64,000 nucleotides of DNA from Tupaia tana (GCA_026018925.1 JAKSZU010000016.1:59773575-59837574), one strand, 5' to 3'. Shown: positions 1 through 11,834, numbered from the stretch's first letter. The notes: generated from the letters alone by a model not told the origin. A program made the numbers and translations.

Positions 1-943
1 GCTTGGCAGTGGTGTGGCAGATGGCTACAGCAATAAAGTCAGGAGGCATAGTTCCTGGGCTCCATGCTGGCTGCCATGTTCAATAGTACCAGGTACGCAG
101 GACACATTCAATGAACACCTACTGAATGGACCAAAGGACTGTCCTGAGTTAAGATGATGGCAGTGGGGATAAAGGAAAAAGAACGATTAAGATACTCTTG
201 AGGTAAGAAGGATAAGGCACCAGTCCCAAAGAGGTATGGGAGACGGTGCTATGATTTAGTGAGAGCAAACTGAAAAAGGAAAACACATTTACCATTGAGA
301 CCACCGGATGGGGCAGCAGTAGTGCAGTGGTCATTAATTGCACCTTCAAATATTTACCGACTGTACTTCTTGTCCCAAACACTTGTCCAAGCTGGGAATA
401 CAAAGATGAACAAATTTGGCCCTAACTTCACAGTGCTGTTTGCTGGTAAGGGAGCAAACTGACAAACAGGACCACAGTCCAGGAAGTTCAGCTCTTCCAT
501 GGAGACCCAAGGAGGTGTTTGTGGTGATGGCGGAGGCAGAGGAAGTGGAGTCAACCTAGCAGAGATGTGGGCCAGCTATCTGAAGTACTAGTTAAGCTGC
601 AGACATGAAAGATGAAGAGGGCTTTGCACATGGGAGGAACGACCTTTTATGCAGAACTAGTTATTTGCCAAAGCCAGAATGTGAATACCGCAGAGTGAGG
701 AGGGACAGGCCAGGAGGAGACAGAAGTTCCAAGAAAGAGTTCTGTATTAAGGCCAACTCCCCTCCCTACCACCTAATCCTGTCACCACCCCAATAACTCT
801 GTCTTCCACACTGCTGGTTTAGGATCTGTTTCCACATTTTCTATTTTAAGAAACTTCAAACACAAAGAAGCTAAAATAGTATAATGAAGACCTTTATGCC
901 CTGTACCTAAATTAGAAACTTAACATTTTACCATTTTTTTACC
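1..943. other. NIPSNAP2 intron 1 / old repeat remnants
   Basis: No exon is visible here. Positions about 85-130 and 379-450 resemble L2 3' sequence (wording such as 'aatacaaagatgaacaaat'). Positions about 830-940 resemble an old L1 3' segment (a 'tagtataatgaa' phrase). The remainder is unassigned. Confidence 0.4.
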
Positions 944-1208
944 TTTTTTTTTTTTTTTGGAGAGGTTTTTGCTATAGGGTGCGTGCACTTGCCAGACAGA
1001 CAGGAGAGACAGAGAGACAGAAAGCGAGAAATCACCCCCGGGGGGATGGCCACGCCGCAATCCCTTCTCCTCCATTCTCCTCTCAGGATTTTGGGCACGC
1101 ACACACACGCGCCTGGCGTGAGTTTTAAGCCACTGGGTCCGGGACTTGAACTGTGGTCGACTACATGGGAGTCCAGCGACATAGCCATTATGCCAACCGC
1201 TGGTCCCA
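944..1208 (-). mobile_element. tRNA-derived SINE, L-type
   Basis: Full length, with a T-run at the left (the tail) and a head ending in GCTGGTCCC at the right. It keeps the C-run/G-run hairpin and CTATAG motif, and the B box is slightly diverged. Confidence 0.9.
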
Positions 1209-1298
1209 GATGTAATTCACTTCTAAATACCTCAGCATTTATCTCCTAAGAACAAAGACAGAATTGCATTGTTATTATCACATTTAAGAAAAATAGTA

Positions 1299-1527
1299 AT
1301 TTGCCCTGCTGGCATGGTGAGTCCCACATGGTTGACCAGTTTCAGTCCTGGACCTGGTAGCTTGAAAATCATGTCAGGTACTTGTGCATGCATGCCCCAA
1401 ATCCTAGGAGGACAATGGAGGAGAAGGGATTGCGGTATGGCCATCCCTCCGGGGAATGATTTCTCACTTTCTTCGTTTCTCTCCAGTGAGCACATGCAGC
1501 CTATGGCAAAAACCTAAAAAAGAAACC
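1299..1527 (+). mobile_element. tRNA-derived SINE, L-type, 5' truncated
   Basis: The A-box half of the head is missing. The remaining B-box part, linker, body and CTATGGCAAAAACC tail are recognisable but diverged. Confidence 0.8.
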
Positions 1528-1529
1528 CC

Positions 1530-2500
1530 AAAAGTAATAATTTTATAGTATCTGTGTACTGCTATTAAAACATCCCTAAACTGGCTGGGATGGTACCTTT
1601 GGAGAAATGTCCCCAAAATAACTTTTAGTTTTTCTTGGCAGTGGTGTGGGGGAGAAAGAGTAGAGGGACTGGGGTTCAAGCAAGGTGTGTCATAGAGATC
1701 TAATAGGAAAATGTACTCTCAGAAATCTTTAGTGGTCTGTCACTAACAAGTTCAAGTCTATACTCTCCAGAGGGATCCTGAGTGATGTTACAGAGAGCTG
1801 AGCTAAGACAGTGGAGACGGAGAGGGTAGTCAAGATAGACTAGAAACCGAAGTGACAGACCTGGCAACTGAGCAAGGAGGGGAGGGGCTTGGGGAATCAG
1901 GTTTCTAGCCTAGGTCACTAAATGGAAGATGTTCCATTATCAGAGAGAACCCTGGAGAGGCCGTCTTTTGCAGGAGGAAGATGAGCTAAACCCTGGGTAT
2001 GGAAGCATGCTGAGCATCATGTAGGACGCTAGTGCCATGTCCAGTAAGCAGCGGGGAACTCTGGTGCTGAGCAGAGCAAGATGTGATGGGAAATGTTCAG
2101 ATAGGGCTGAGTCTCCGGAAAGACTTCCTCCTTCCTTTCTGAAACCAGTCCTGCAAGGTCACCACTAACACCCCTGTTGGCAAATCCAGTTTTCTTGTCA
2201 CCTTTTTTATTAGCAGCACTCGGCACAGCTGACCATGTCCTCCTTGAAATATCTCCCTGTGGTCACTGTCACATAACAATGACCTTGCTGGCTGCTCTCC
2301 CCAGTCTCCCTCAGGCTCCCCCTTCTATATTCGGCCTGTAAATGCTGGCACATTCCGGGGCTTGTATCCTGCTCCTTATCTGCTCTTTCCCCTCAAGCAC
2401 TCTCACTCATTCCTATGACTTTTAAAAATCATTTTATTGTAAAAAATTGCAATCAAATACAAAACAGTATAATGAAACCCATGTATCTACCAACATTTGT
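1530..2500. other. no gene seen; unassigned intronic sequence
   Basis: No exon or recognisable pseudogene was found. About 2,420-2,500 again resembles an old L1 3' segment ('cagtataatgaaaccc'). Confidence 0.35.
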
Positions 2501-2502
2501 TT

Positions 2503-2638
2503 AATTTTTTTTTGCCAGAGAGGGCACGTGCTGTCTAGACAGAGGAGAGGGAAAGTGAGAAAGGACCCCGCCATGGGGAACGGTCACCCTGCAATCCACT
2601 TTCCATTTCTCCTCCCCTTGCAAATTTTGGGCACACAT

Positions 2639-2674
<36 letters not shown>

Positions 2675-2766
2675 ACACGCAGGGGCTGCATGCTTCTTGA
2701 AGCTGCTGGTCCAGGAATCAAATCGCAATCTGACATGTGGGATCCAGCCACCCTGACCCCGTGCTG
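2503..2766 (-). mobile_element. old L-type SINE with internal (CA)n
   Basis: A diverged L-type copy. The GT-rich linker has expanded into a pure CA run at about 2,639-2,679, so the microsatellite grew from the SINE's own linker. Confidence 0.8.
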
Positions 2767-2769
2767 AAA

Positions 2770-4160
2770 GTCAGCCTATTATTTATTATTTCTATATTCT
2801 GATGACTGTCAAATGCTACCTGCAGCCCAGACATCTCCTTAAGGTGTCATACTGTCAACTGCTCATTTGTTTTCCCCATATGAACAGCATGGAACAACTA
2901 TGTCAAACTTTACAAGGGTCTTTGCTCGGGATCCCCCACCTCTACCCCTCTAAATTACTAATGTACCTTATTCACTGGTGCCTCACACATGGTGGGCATT
3001 CACATTTACAAACAAAACCATTCTTAAAAAATAGCACTGCTTGGTCACTGCCTCTAGTATGTTAGTATGACAAGTCCCATAGAACTTCAAGTACACTGTA
3101 TGTACTTAATATCTGACTGAATTAGCAAATTTATTTGGTTTAGGTTGAATTCAACCTAGGTGAATGTCTATAGTGAGGTCAGACTGGAGGCCAGGAAGTT
3201 GTCAAAAGGTACTGGGACACTTTCCAGAGTAACCAAACTACCGCGAGGTCAGAATGCCAGTGTCAACAGCATTTGGTCCTGGGCAGGAAGTGGAGGTATG
3301 GGGCAGACCCAATGTCCCAATCTCCAGGTTACTAGCTTTGTGACCTTGGGTACCTTAGGTAAACATGCTAGGTGAACACCTGCAGGTCCAGGTGCCTTTT
3401 TTTGGAAAGAACAGAAATTTCAAGGGCTAACATTGCCTGTGTGAAAAAAAATGTAGATCCTCAAGTAAGTTGTTGATCAACTAGGAAATAAATGCCTGAT
3501 TTAAATAATTTGGACAAGCAAGTTGAGCATTAGTTGTAGAAGGGTGCTTGCTAGGCCTGACGCCTGAGTAAATTGGTGAGATTCTGTTCCTAGTTATGTG
3601 TCTCTTGTCCTCCTTGAAAAATCCATCTCATCTCGAGGATGCTGACCCTACATTTTAAGGATTAAATGCTACTAGATTAAATAAACCATATTATATATAA
3701 AGCTCCCTTACAGTAAAAGTTTAAGACAGTTCCTTTACACTGTCTTTTTAAAAGGTCAAGGATGTTTTCGAGAGGCTCAATATTTAATTAAAAGGAAAGC
3801 ACACACACGCACACACCAAAAGGCAACATTTAAATTACCCAAAGAAAGTAAAGAGAAAGCAAGTCTATGAGTAAATTAGGGTAATTTTGGTTTTAGAATA
3901 TGAAAAATGGCACGCAAAAATAACAAGAGTGGTGGATTCAGACAACCGATCATCTAATCCAATAAAGTTAGGAAAGAAAGTTTAAGCATGAACCCACCTA
4001 AATACTTAGTGCTGGAAACTATAAATACTTTTCGACCCACTGCCTACTTTAAAATTCAAGTCGAAGACTTCCTAGGGCTGACACCTCACCAGCACACTCC
4101 AGCCCCTTCACTAGGGCTCACCGGGGCCCTCGGTTACTTTATTTCTTCACCACCATATAG
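2770..4160. other. NIPSNAP2 intron 1, mostly unique
   Basis: A MIR-like stretch lies near 3,320-3,370 ('ctttgtgaccttgggtacc'). No exon signal was found. The expected second NIPSNAP2 coding exon was searched for on the - strand and not seen, so it lies beyond the left edge. Confidence 0.4.
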
Positions 4161-5060
4161 GAGGTATGACCACAGTGGTTTGCAGGCGCAGACGTGAGAC
4201 TGGGCGGGAAGCCTGCAGGGCCCTGGAGGCCGCGTCCTGGGCCTGCGGCCTCGGGCGCGAGCTCTGCCTGAGCCTGCGCCCCGGGTCGCGGGTCAAGTTC
4301 CCGCGGGATGGGCCGGCGCGGCGTCGGACGTGGCCGCAGCACCAGGCAGCAGGCGCCTTCCGCGAGGGCGGGGCTGCGCCCCAGCCCGTCCCCGTGACCT
4401 TGAACCTGGTGGGCCCGGAAGGCGCTCTGAGCGCGCCGAGGCTCCTGCCCGCCCGCTCTGCCGTCCCGCAGCCCCGCAGCCCGGGCGGCCCTGCGCTGTG
4501 GGAGCGGCGCCGGGCCGGGGCGGAGATCCGCGCCGGGGCCCCGCGCCCTCCGCCCCGCGGCGGCCCCTCCCCGGCCGCTCCCGGAAAGGGCGGCGCTGCT
4601 CACCGGAGCACCGGCTGGAGGCTGCAGGGGGCGGCCCGCTGTAGGAGGCCGCCGACCCAGGTCGCTCCGCGGGCGCGCAGTACTCGCGCCGCCATCTTGC
4701 TCCGGCGCCTCAGCTCCCACCACCCGGGCACTGCCGCTGACGCCGCCGCCGCCGCCGCGACCCCTCCCCCGGCCGGCCGGAGGAGCTAGGCGGGGCGGGG
4801 CGCGCGGCCGCTTGCAGCGCGGGGCGCCGCCGCCAGGGGGAGCAGGGCGCGCCCGGGCGAAGGCCGCTGGGCGTCGGGTTCCTGGAGGCCTGGGGGCCCG
4901 GTGGCGGGGCGGCGAGGACAGAGCGCCGAGCTCCGGAGGAGCCGCTCGGCGCCTCCGACGGTGGGCAGAGGCCCACGGGCAGGGCTTGGACGTACTGGAC
5001 AGGCCCTCTGGGAAGGAGCCACGCTGTAGAGAGGGATTCAGGGCCTAGGGCTCGGTGTTG
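4160..5060 (-). promoter_or_regulatory. NIPSNAP2: CpG island, NIPSNAP2 promoter and 5' end
   Basis: A dense CpG block starts abruptly at about 4,160 and ends near 5,060, in contrast to AT-rich flanks. It contains the NIPSNAP2 first coding exon, GC boxes (ggcggggcgggg at about 4,789-4,800) and a short CCG run at 4,740-4,757, which would read as GGC repeats in the 5' UTR. There is no obvious TATA box. This is typical of a housekeeping mitochondrial-protein gene transcribed to the left. Confidence 0.85.
4604..4695 (-). CDS. NIPSNAP2: NIPSNAP2 (GBAS) coding exon 1
   Basis: On the - strand the reading starts at ATG 4695-4693 and gives MAARVLRARGATWVGGLL, then QRAAPCSLQPVLR. It stops at a GTGAGC donor (GT at 4603-4602) after 92 nt, leaving the frame in phase 2. 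The arginine-rich, alanine-rich start with few acidic residues is a classical mitochondrial presequence and closely matches the N-terminus I recall for human NIPSNAP2. NIPSNAP proteins are mitochondrial and belong to the dimeric alpha/beta-barrel-like NIPSNAP family; NIPSNAP1 and 2 can mark damaged mitochondria for mitophagy. Only this exon is inside the window. The next gene on the same strand is MRPS17, also mitochondrial, as in the human order. Confidence 0.9.
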
Positions 5061-5380
5061 GGAGGGAGCTCTCGCCGAAAATCGTCAGGACCGTGTACCG
5101 TGTGACTACACTACCGTTTCGGAAAACCCCAATGCCTTATTAAAAACGTTCTGGATGGAGACATACTCGAGTTTTCTGCAGTCTGGAAACTACTTAGTTC
5201 GTCGACCCCCGTCCCGCCGAGAGGCTCATGGGACCCCAGGGGGTGCGGAAGGGAGACCGGTGATGGGAATGGGGGTTGACCACGAACTGGACAGACCAGG
5301 AAAGCGTTCCCAAGGAGCTGGCACGACCACCCAGTCTCAAGAGAAATAAGAGTGTAAGGCACATCCCCGGTCCAGGGACC
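5060..5380. other. upstream flank of NIPSNAP2
   Basis: A transition from CpG island to ordinary sequence. No gene or confident repeat is seen. Confidence 0.4.
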
Positions 5381-5537
5381 TTTTCTTTTCAGAGAGGTTT
5401 TTGCTATAGGGCAGGTGGGCTCGTCTTTCACGCACACGCACCTGGCGTTGAGTTTAAGCCGCCTGGTCTGAAACTCGAACTGCGGTGGACTACGTGGAAG
5501 TCCAGCGACATAACCATTACGTCTTCTGCTGGTCCTC
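5381..5537 (-). mobile_element. L-type SINE, internally deleted
   Basis: The tail motif (gagaggtttttgctatag) joins directly to the linker (cgcacacgcacctggcg). The CT tract and the C-run/G-run body, about 100 bp, are missing. Confidence 0.8.
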
Positions 5538-5566
5538 CAGGAAACATTCTAAGAGAAGGTGTGGAA

Positions 5567-5712
5567 GGGGCCGGCAGGTGGCGTGGTGGTTGTAATCACT
5601 GGACTCCCACAGGGCTGACTGCAGTTCAAGTCCCGAACCTGGTGGCTTGCTTTCTCACTTTCTGTGTGTGTGTGTGTGTGTGTGTGTCCCTATATGTCAA
5701 AATAAAAAGGTG
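5567..5712 (+). mobile_element. S-type SINE with (GT)n tract
   Basis: The head is GGGGCCGGCAGGTGGCGTGG, with B box gttcaagtccc. The usual CT tract is replaced by a GT run at about 5,662-5,688. Confidence 0.85.
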
Positions 5713-5999
5713 TGCAATAGCAATTATTAGGGAAAAAATATGCCCTGAGGGAGATAAGAGCCACAGAGGTAACCATGAGGACTGCAGCCAAGGCTAGTTG
5801 GGCAGAAAGGGAGCGACACTGAGGAGCTCATTTCCCCAATTGTTCAGCTCTATTTCACAAGACAGATGCTTTCAAAGCCATTCTTGAAATGTCAGCTTGG
5901 TAGCTGGGCATTTCTTTGCCCACCTTGCTTTTGTGACTAGTACTAGGTCACTTATTCTACAATTTTTGCTCTACAATAATTTTCCATTGACACAGTGCT

Positions 6000-6252
6000 T
6001 TTCTTTTTTTTTTTTTTCTTTAAGAGATTTTCGCAATAGTATGCATGCACTGCTTGAGAGACAGAAAGCGAGAAATCACTCCCCAGGGGAGATGGCCCCA
6101 CTGAAATCCCTTCTCCTTCATTCTCCTCTTGAGATTTTGGGCATGCACACACATGCACCTTGCATGAATTTTAAGCCACTGGTTCCGGGACTCGAACTGT
6201 GGTCAACTATGTGGGAGTTCAGTGATGTAACCATTATGCCATCTGCTGGTTT
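6000..6252 (-). mobile_element. tRNA-derived SINE, L-type
   Basis: T-rich tail at 6,003-6,020, then gagattttcgcaatag, a body with split C/G runs, and a head ending ctgctggtttcc. Confidence 0.88.
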
Positions 6253-6829
6253 CCACACACTGCTTTTCATTGGTGGAAGGGTGGCACTCTTATTTCAAAG
6301 ATGTAGGGTACTTAAGGCCATAGAACAAATAACAGTGAATCTTCCTGAAGCATTTTTACACCATTTTCAGGAAAAAGTGATATGTTTAAATAAAAATGAT
6401 ACAAGGCTTATTATATGTAAGCCTTTCAACTACTGCAGTGATGACTTAAGCCTCTGTTCCAGTGCTAGTGGTACAGGTGTCCTGTCACATGCGGGAAGTG
6501 CCAGTTGGAGAGGCCTCTGGGATGCTTCTAACAAACCCTTCCAGGCTAGCCAGTACCATACTGTCCACCAGCCAGAGCGCGAGGCACTCGTGCATGCTTT
6601 GCTTTTGCTCACTTACTTCAGCAAGGAGCTGAGGATTCTGTGGGATGACAGTCATGCAATCTGTCATCCTCCCTGAGCAACTCAGTTTAGGTCTTAGGAT
6701 GGCTGTCTCCCCCCTTCCAACTTACCCCCCAGACCTTCCTCTACACTTTTATTGAAATGTGAATCTAATTCTATCACTCTCTAAAAACTTTAAATAAATA
6801 ATCCGACATCACTTAGTGTACTTTCCACC

Positions 6830-7010
6830 TGTTCCTCCAGGTTCCACATGTCCCAACAATCCTCGCCGGTTTCTTTTCTCTTATACTTCCTTTCCTCTGC
6901 TTGGAATGCCCTTTCCACACCTCTCTCCGGCTCGCTGGAGAGTCCCTGCTTTACATTCAGCTTCAGTACTATTTCATCTTGCTTAGAAGTTACTCTACTT
7001 CTCCCCTACC
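6830..7010. mobile_element. L2-like fragment
   Basis: Wording such as 'ctctgcttggaatgccctttcc' followed by 'ttcagcttcagtactatttcatcttgc' resembles the L2 3' region. It is diverged, and orientation is not asserted. Confidence 0.45.
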
Positions 7011-7189
7011 TGTGTGGTGTATGCCATGAAAGGACCTACACACACCTCATGGGCAATGCCTGTGGTCACAGCTGAAACCCTGTGCTTATAATACAGTCTA
7101 GTTGAGGTTGAAATATGCCCAACCTCTCTAGGACTCAGAAAGTGAAAATAAATAGCTTAAAGTCTCCTTAGGTCAAAATCTAAGTAATC

Positions 7190-7340
7190 AGGCCGGCAGG
7201 TGGCATGGTGGTTGGAGTACTGGACTCCCACGTGGCTGACTGCAGTTTGAGTCCCAGATCTGGCGGCTTGCTTTCTCACTTTCTCTCTCCGGTAAGCCCA
7301 CATCCCCTATGCCAGATTAAGTTAAATAATTCGCAAAAAA
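7190..7340 (+). mobile_element. S-type SINE
   Basis: The head GGCCGGCAGGTGGCATGGTGG and B box gtttgagtccc are followed by a short CT tract and an A/T-rich tail. Confidence 0.82.
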
Positions 7341-7486
7341 AGTTATCACAGTTTATTAATGAACTGCAACAAAACTCAGACACTCTCCAACTCAAATGTA
7401 TGTGTGAAAAGTCCTACAACTTATGTGCGTCAGGTCTTAACTCACACCTGCTTGATCTGGCCTGGGATATTAAAAAAGGTAACATA

Positions 7487-7582
7487 GGGGCTGGCAAGTG
7501 GCGTGGTGGTTAAAGGTGCTGGACTCCCACATGGCCGACCACGGTTCAAGTCTCGGACCTGGTGGCTTGCTTTCTCACTTCC

Positions 7583-7613
<31 letters not shown>

Positions 7614-7685
7614 CTCTCTGATCAAACTGAAAAATAATAATGATATAATAATAAATAGTTAAATAAAATAATTATTAAAAAAAAA
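7487..7685 (+). mobile_element. S-type SINE
   Basis: Near-complete, with head GGGGCTGGCAAGTGGCGTGG, a (CT)n tract at 7,580-7,602 and a long AT-rich tail. Confidence 0.88.
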
Positions 7686-8178
7686 GTAACATAGAACTTT
7701 AAATTTTATTTCCATCATGTCAACATTCTTATTAATATGGCTTAATCTGAAAAAGTCTGACTTACAAGCATATTAATTATTTCCCTTTGGAACTGATTAA
7801 ATCAGAGAAAAATTAAATTTATTTAAAATATAGAACAAAAATATTGCTTAGTGGGATTTTATCTGTTTATATCAGAAAGTATTCTCCCAAAATAAGGATT
7901 CTAATTCAAGATTCTCCTGAATGAAAAGGTAACAGACAAATCCAATCTATCTTCTAAAACAGTATGCTTACAAAATAATGTGGCAGATTGCTAGGTACAC
8001 TTAGTGAACACAAAAACATGTTTGCTGAAAAGAACATTTGAAACATGACCATAACTCTTTATGAAAAATTATAACAGGTTCTTCATTTAATTTTAGTTAT
8101 TTAATAATATACCACAAGAGTAACTGGGTAGTTTATGATAAAACTGAGAAAATTTTCTTTTCCCATAAAGTGAACATG
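7686..8178 (-). other. probable MRPS17 3' UTR and flank
   Basis: AT-rich sequence just downstream of the MRPS17 stop. Several TTTATT motifs (AATAAA on the - strand) occur, for example at about 7,711, but I cannot tell which is used. Confidence 0.4.
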
Positions 8179-8619
<441 letters not shown>

Positions 8620-8837
8620 CTAAAAATTAGTTGCTTAAATCACTGGAAAATAGCAATGAATTTCCAGAGTTGATTTTGTTCTTGAGTTCTACAGGCTTCC
8701 ATACTATTGAATTATCAATTATAATCTCTCCCTATTTAATCTCTTCCTTCCCATTCTCTACAGCCTAAAACATGATACTCTCACAATTAGCTGAATGAGT
8801 CACTTAACCACTCCAAACATTTTTTCCACCATAAAAA

Positions 8838-8999
8838 GAGGCCCTTAGCAGATGGCATGGAGAGTAAGGTGGCTGGATTCCACATGCCTGGCTGAGCTGT
8901 TTAAGTCCCGGACCTCATCTCCCAAATAATCTCCCATGGTAGGTGATTTCTGATTTTCTCCCTTTCTGTCTCTTTGGCAAGTACACATGCCCTATAACG

Positions 9000-9042
<43 letters not shown>
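8838..9042 (+). mobile_element. L-type-related SINE with long poly(A)
   Basis: A diverged head and shortened body end in ccctataacgaaaac, followed by an uninterrupted A-run at about 9,007-9,042. The linker and hairpin are largely missing. Confidence 0.78.
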
Positions 9043-9045
<3 letters not shown>

Positions 9046-9169
9046 TCTAATACTGGCACCTCTAAAGTTATCAGAGGCATTAAACATAATGTATGTAAAG
9101 AACTTAGCTATACCTGGCTCAAAGTATTGCAAACAAGTCATAGATAGTAATTAGAAGACCAACTCTTTC

Positions 9170-9310
9170 AAACAACCTTTCTGAGGCAGGAGTTCCCATT
9201 TTATGGATGAGAAATATAAGCCCAGAGAGGTTAAGTAATGTGCACAGGTGGTCAACAGCAGACAATATTCAAACTAAGATCTTCTAAGACCAATGACCAT
9301 GCCATCATTT
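9170..9310 (-). mobile_element. MIR
   Basis: 'cccattttatggatgagaaa' followed by 'cccagagaggttaagtaatg' and a loss-of-function 'tcaaactaagatcttc' is the antisense MIR core and flank. Confidence 0.75.
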
Positions 9311-9579
9311 TTCAATTCCTGTTTTCTTTATTCTAGATAATGCATGGATTTCTACCTGTGCACCTTAACTTGACCATCCTTGGTGCTTGCCCTCTCCTTC
9401 TCTTGCATGGTTAACAATCCAATGACTGTCCTTTCTCCCTGAAATCCACTTTTTTTCCTCCATCCCCATAGTTTCAATTTTAGTTCATGTACTTATCACT
9501 TCTAGGCTTTTTCAGTAGCTTCCTTACCTATTCCCTTACTTCCAGTCCTCACCCTTTTCCTAGTTTCCAAGTCTGTTTT

Positions 9580-10030
9580 TCCCTTGCTTAAAGGATAAAA
9601 CACAAAAGATCCTTCACAGTCCAACTGCAGATGTCCTTGCCATTCCTTCAATAGGAGAACCTACTAAGTGCCAACCTCTGGGCTCAACTTCACCAAATCA
9701 GTTGCTATTTCCTTATCAATGGCTAAGTGAACTTCCACAAACTACTTATTAAGATCGGAATGGCTTCCATGTCCTCTGGATAAAATCCTATTTGAGATTC
9801 AGCTCAAATGTCTCTTAATCGAGGATGCTCTCCTACAGCAACCTGGAAGGAAAATTTGAGATGTCTTTTCTGCTCTCACAGTACTTTGCAGTTTTTTATA
9901 GCAGTTATCAGATTGAATTGAAATGAACTCTGTGTGTTACTAGAATCTGTGTATAAACCATGGTATACTCACAGACCAGCAGTGCTGGCCTGTGGCAGAT
10001 GCTCAACACATCTTTATTGATAGGGAAATG
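9580..10030. mobile_element. L2 3' fragment
   Basis: 'gattcagctcaaatgtctc', 'acagtactttgcagttttt' and the terminal 'cagatgctcaacacatcttt' follow the order of the L2 3' region. Confidence 0.6.
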
Positions 10031-10100
10031 TTTTTGTGCTCACGACCCAGAACATATTGGTGACTTATTAATGCCACCTGAAAACAGAAACATTCCTCAC

Positions 10101-10223
10101 CTTTAATAAATAGGGATTCAGAACAAGCCTGGTCACTCTCACTTTAGCAGTTTTTTGCATTGCTGTCCCAATCACTTTCCCCACGATCCACTTGGCATGG
10201 ACAGATGAACGAGTTACTGACAT
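10101..10223 (-). CDS. MRPS17: MRPS17 first coding exon
   Basis: ATG at 10223-10221 begins [20 protein letters not shown], continuing [21 protein letters not shown] (41 codons). The exon ends exactly at codon 41 before a GTGAGG donor, so the junction to the YFNKRKTYF exon is phase 0. The exon's 5' border is a TTTGCTTTTCAG acceptor at 10,241-10,239, leaving 15 nt of 5' UTR (10,224-10,238). [18 protein letters not shown] is the nucleotide-binding-like signature shared by bacterial and mitochondrial S17. An in-frame ATG at 10,256 lies upstream of the splice acceptor, so it is intronic and not the start. Confidence 0.95.
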
Positions 10224-10329
10224 TATGGCTCTGGTCCTCTGAAAAGCAAATTTCAAAGTTTAATATTCAAGTGGTTATGATTTGCCAAAAGACTTCTGTC
10301 ACAAGAACTACCCAAGTTCAGAAACAGCT

Positions 10330-10574
10330 GATTTTTTTTTTTAGAGAGATTTTTGCTCTAGAGCGTATGCACTCGCCAGAGACAGAGAGAAAGAAAATGT
10401 GAAATCACCCCAGGGAGGATGGCCATGCCACAATTCCTTCTCCATTTTCCTCTCAGAACCTTGGGCACACATGGACACACCCAGCGTGTTTTAAGCTCCT
10501 GGGTCTGGGACTTGAACCGTGGTTGACCATGTGGGAGTCCAGAGACATAACCATTATGCCATCTGCTGGTCCCC
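10330..10574 (-). mobile_element. L-type SINE in MRPS17 intron 1
   Basis: T-run at 10,330-10,341 and head ending atctgctggtcccc. It lies 90 bp upstream of the first coding exon's acceptor. Confidence 0.88.
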
Positions 10575-10659
10575 AGAAACAGCTTTGTTAGAAGAATCAG
10601 CATTTTAGTTGCTTGCTTAGTCCACTACTTCCTTAACTACCCAACCACCCACCTTTATA

Positions 10660-10772
10660 GTATTTACAAGTCAGTAACTTTAATCCCTCTAAGTCTCAAT
10701 TTCCCCCGGTATAATGATAATAACAACAGGCCCTATCACAAGAGTTCTACGAGGATTTAAACTTGATAAGAC
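10660..10772 (+). mobile_element. MIR, interrupted by a SINE
   Basis: 'taatccctctaagtctcaat' through 'gaggatttaaacttgataag' is MIR. It resumes briefly after the SINE ('gcgctcaacag'). Confidence 0.7.
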
Positions 10773-10906
10773 GGATCCAGCAGGTGGCGTGATGGTTAAG
10801 GCTCCCACATGCCTAGCCACGGTTCGAGTCCCGGACCTGGTAGCTCGCTTCCTCACTCTCTTTCTAGTCAAGATGAAGAATAAATAAGCAGTTCTTTAAA
10901 ACACAA
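10773..10906 (+). mobile_element. S-type SINE inside MIR
   Basis: The head atccagcaggtggcgtgatgg has a good B box (ggttcgagtcccgg). It is flanked by a duplication, AAACTTGATAAG on the left and AAACTCGATAAG on the right. Confidence 0.85.
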
Positions 10907-10949
10907 CAAAACTCGATAAGGCGCTCAACAGCGCGAATAAATTTTCTGG

Positions 10950-11235
10950 CCGTGACTGGTGTCCTGTGGCTCCCTCCCTCCCTTCTCCCGAGGTGCCTCT
11001 TCCCAAATGCAACCCCAAATCCACCCCAGGGAACAGCAGCACACGCTCACCTGCAGTTCTGCGGTACAATCGTGCAAATACGGGCGCGCCGGCCGCAGGG
11101 CGATGACGTCACGCACACGCGGTCCGCCCTGCCTCGGACGGCCCCTCTCATTGGCCGGGGCGCGATTAGCCCTGGGAAGTTAAAGGCAGGGTTCCGCCCA
11201 CCCTTCCCAGAGGAGGAACAGCGGCGTTAGCTCGC
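10950..11235 (-). promoter_or_regulatory. MRPS17: MRPS17 promoter region (CpG-rich)
   Basis: A CpG-rich block upstream of a GTGAGC splice donor. It holds a perfect palindromic CRE, TGACGTCA, at 11,104-11,111, and a CCAAT box on the - strand (ATTGG at 11,150-11,154, within GGCCAATGAG). There is no TATA box. The arrangement CCAAT - CRE - initiation about 40 bp apart suits a CREB/ATF- and NF-Y-driven housekeeping promoter firing to the left. Confidence 0.8.
11051..11095 (-). other. MRPS17: probable MRPS17 5' untranslated exon 1
   Basis: CTGCAG is followed by a GTGAGC donor (GT at 11,050-11,049), 40-60 bp downstream of the CRE/CCAAT cluster. The start coordinate is an estimate; the splice site is read from sequence. 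Confidence 0.6.
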
Positions 11236-11406
11236 CAAAGGGTTCCTGAGTGTGGGAACGAAAGGATTACTTGACTTTTAGTATTCCTTCCAGGCGTTGG
11301 ACGGGGCCTTCCAAATCAAAGGAACTTTCGTCAAATGTTGAAACATCGGAAACTTCTAAATGTTTAAATTTAAATACTTGATAATTTCCAGGTCCCTACA
11401 ACTGCT

Positions 11407-11600
11407 TTTTTTTAAAAAAGTATTTATTTTTTAAAATTACATTTGTTATTATCATTTTTAAAAATATTTGACTAGACAGAGAAAGAGAGAAAGCGAGAAA
11501 GCAAGCCACCACGTCGGGGACCCGAAACACGGTTGGTCACGTGAGAGTCCAGCGCCTCTAACCACCACACCACTTGCTGGCCCCCCCCCCCCCCCCCACA
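11407..11600 (-). mobile_element. S-type SINE with C-run at its 5' end
   Basis: The tail is A/T-rich at the left and the head at the right ends cttgctgg, then a run of about 18 C (11,580-11,598). The G-run start of the element has expanded. Confidence 0.82.
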
Positions 11601-11834
11601 GCTGGTTTTAAGATCAACTTTTGTAGGTTTTTATATCCACTATGATTTTTGGTGTTTCTCAATATCTGTGAGATGAGGGGCAGTCCGATGTGGGTACATA
11701 GATTTGAGGGCTGATTATGAAAGAGTTAGATGGACTGAGCAGTTTGCCTGATGATGCCTTCTCAGAGGGAAGACTGAGAATATGTTAGGCTCTTGTTTGG
11801 AAATTGCTAAGAGGTACAGTAATAGACTACTGGA

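Noticed and set aside
2635-2690. CRISPR-like or satellite array at the CA repeat
   Set aside because: A simple dinucleotide microsatellite within a SINE linker, with no spacer structure.
1-4600. Second coding exon of NIPSNAP2
   Set aside because: I looked on the - strand for the segment encoding the conserved SWLKSLFVRKVDPRKDAH region and did not find it. The intron extends beyond the window.
4139-4789. Long open frames (up to 207 aa) through the 4.2-5.0 kb GC-rich block
   Set aside because: GC-rich sequence has few stops. The genuine coding segment is the 92-nt NIPSNAP2 exon on the - strand with a splice donor; the others lack homology.
10224-10256. Upstream in-frame ATG for MRPS17 at 10,256
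   Set aside because: It lies 5' of the CTTTTCAG acceptor and would be intronic. The ATG at 10,223 matches the known N-terminus.
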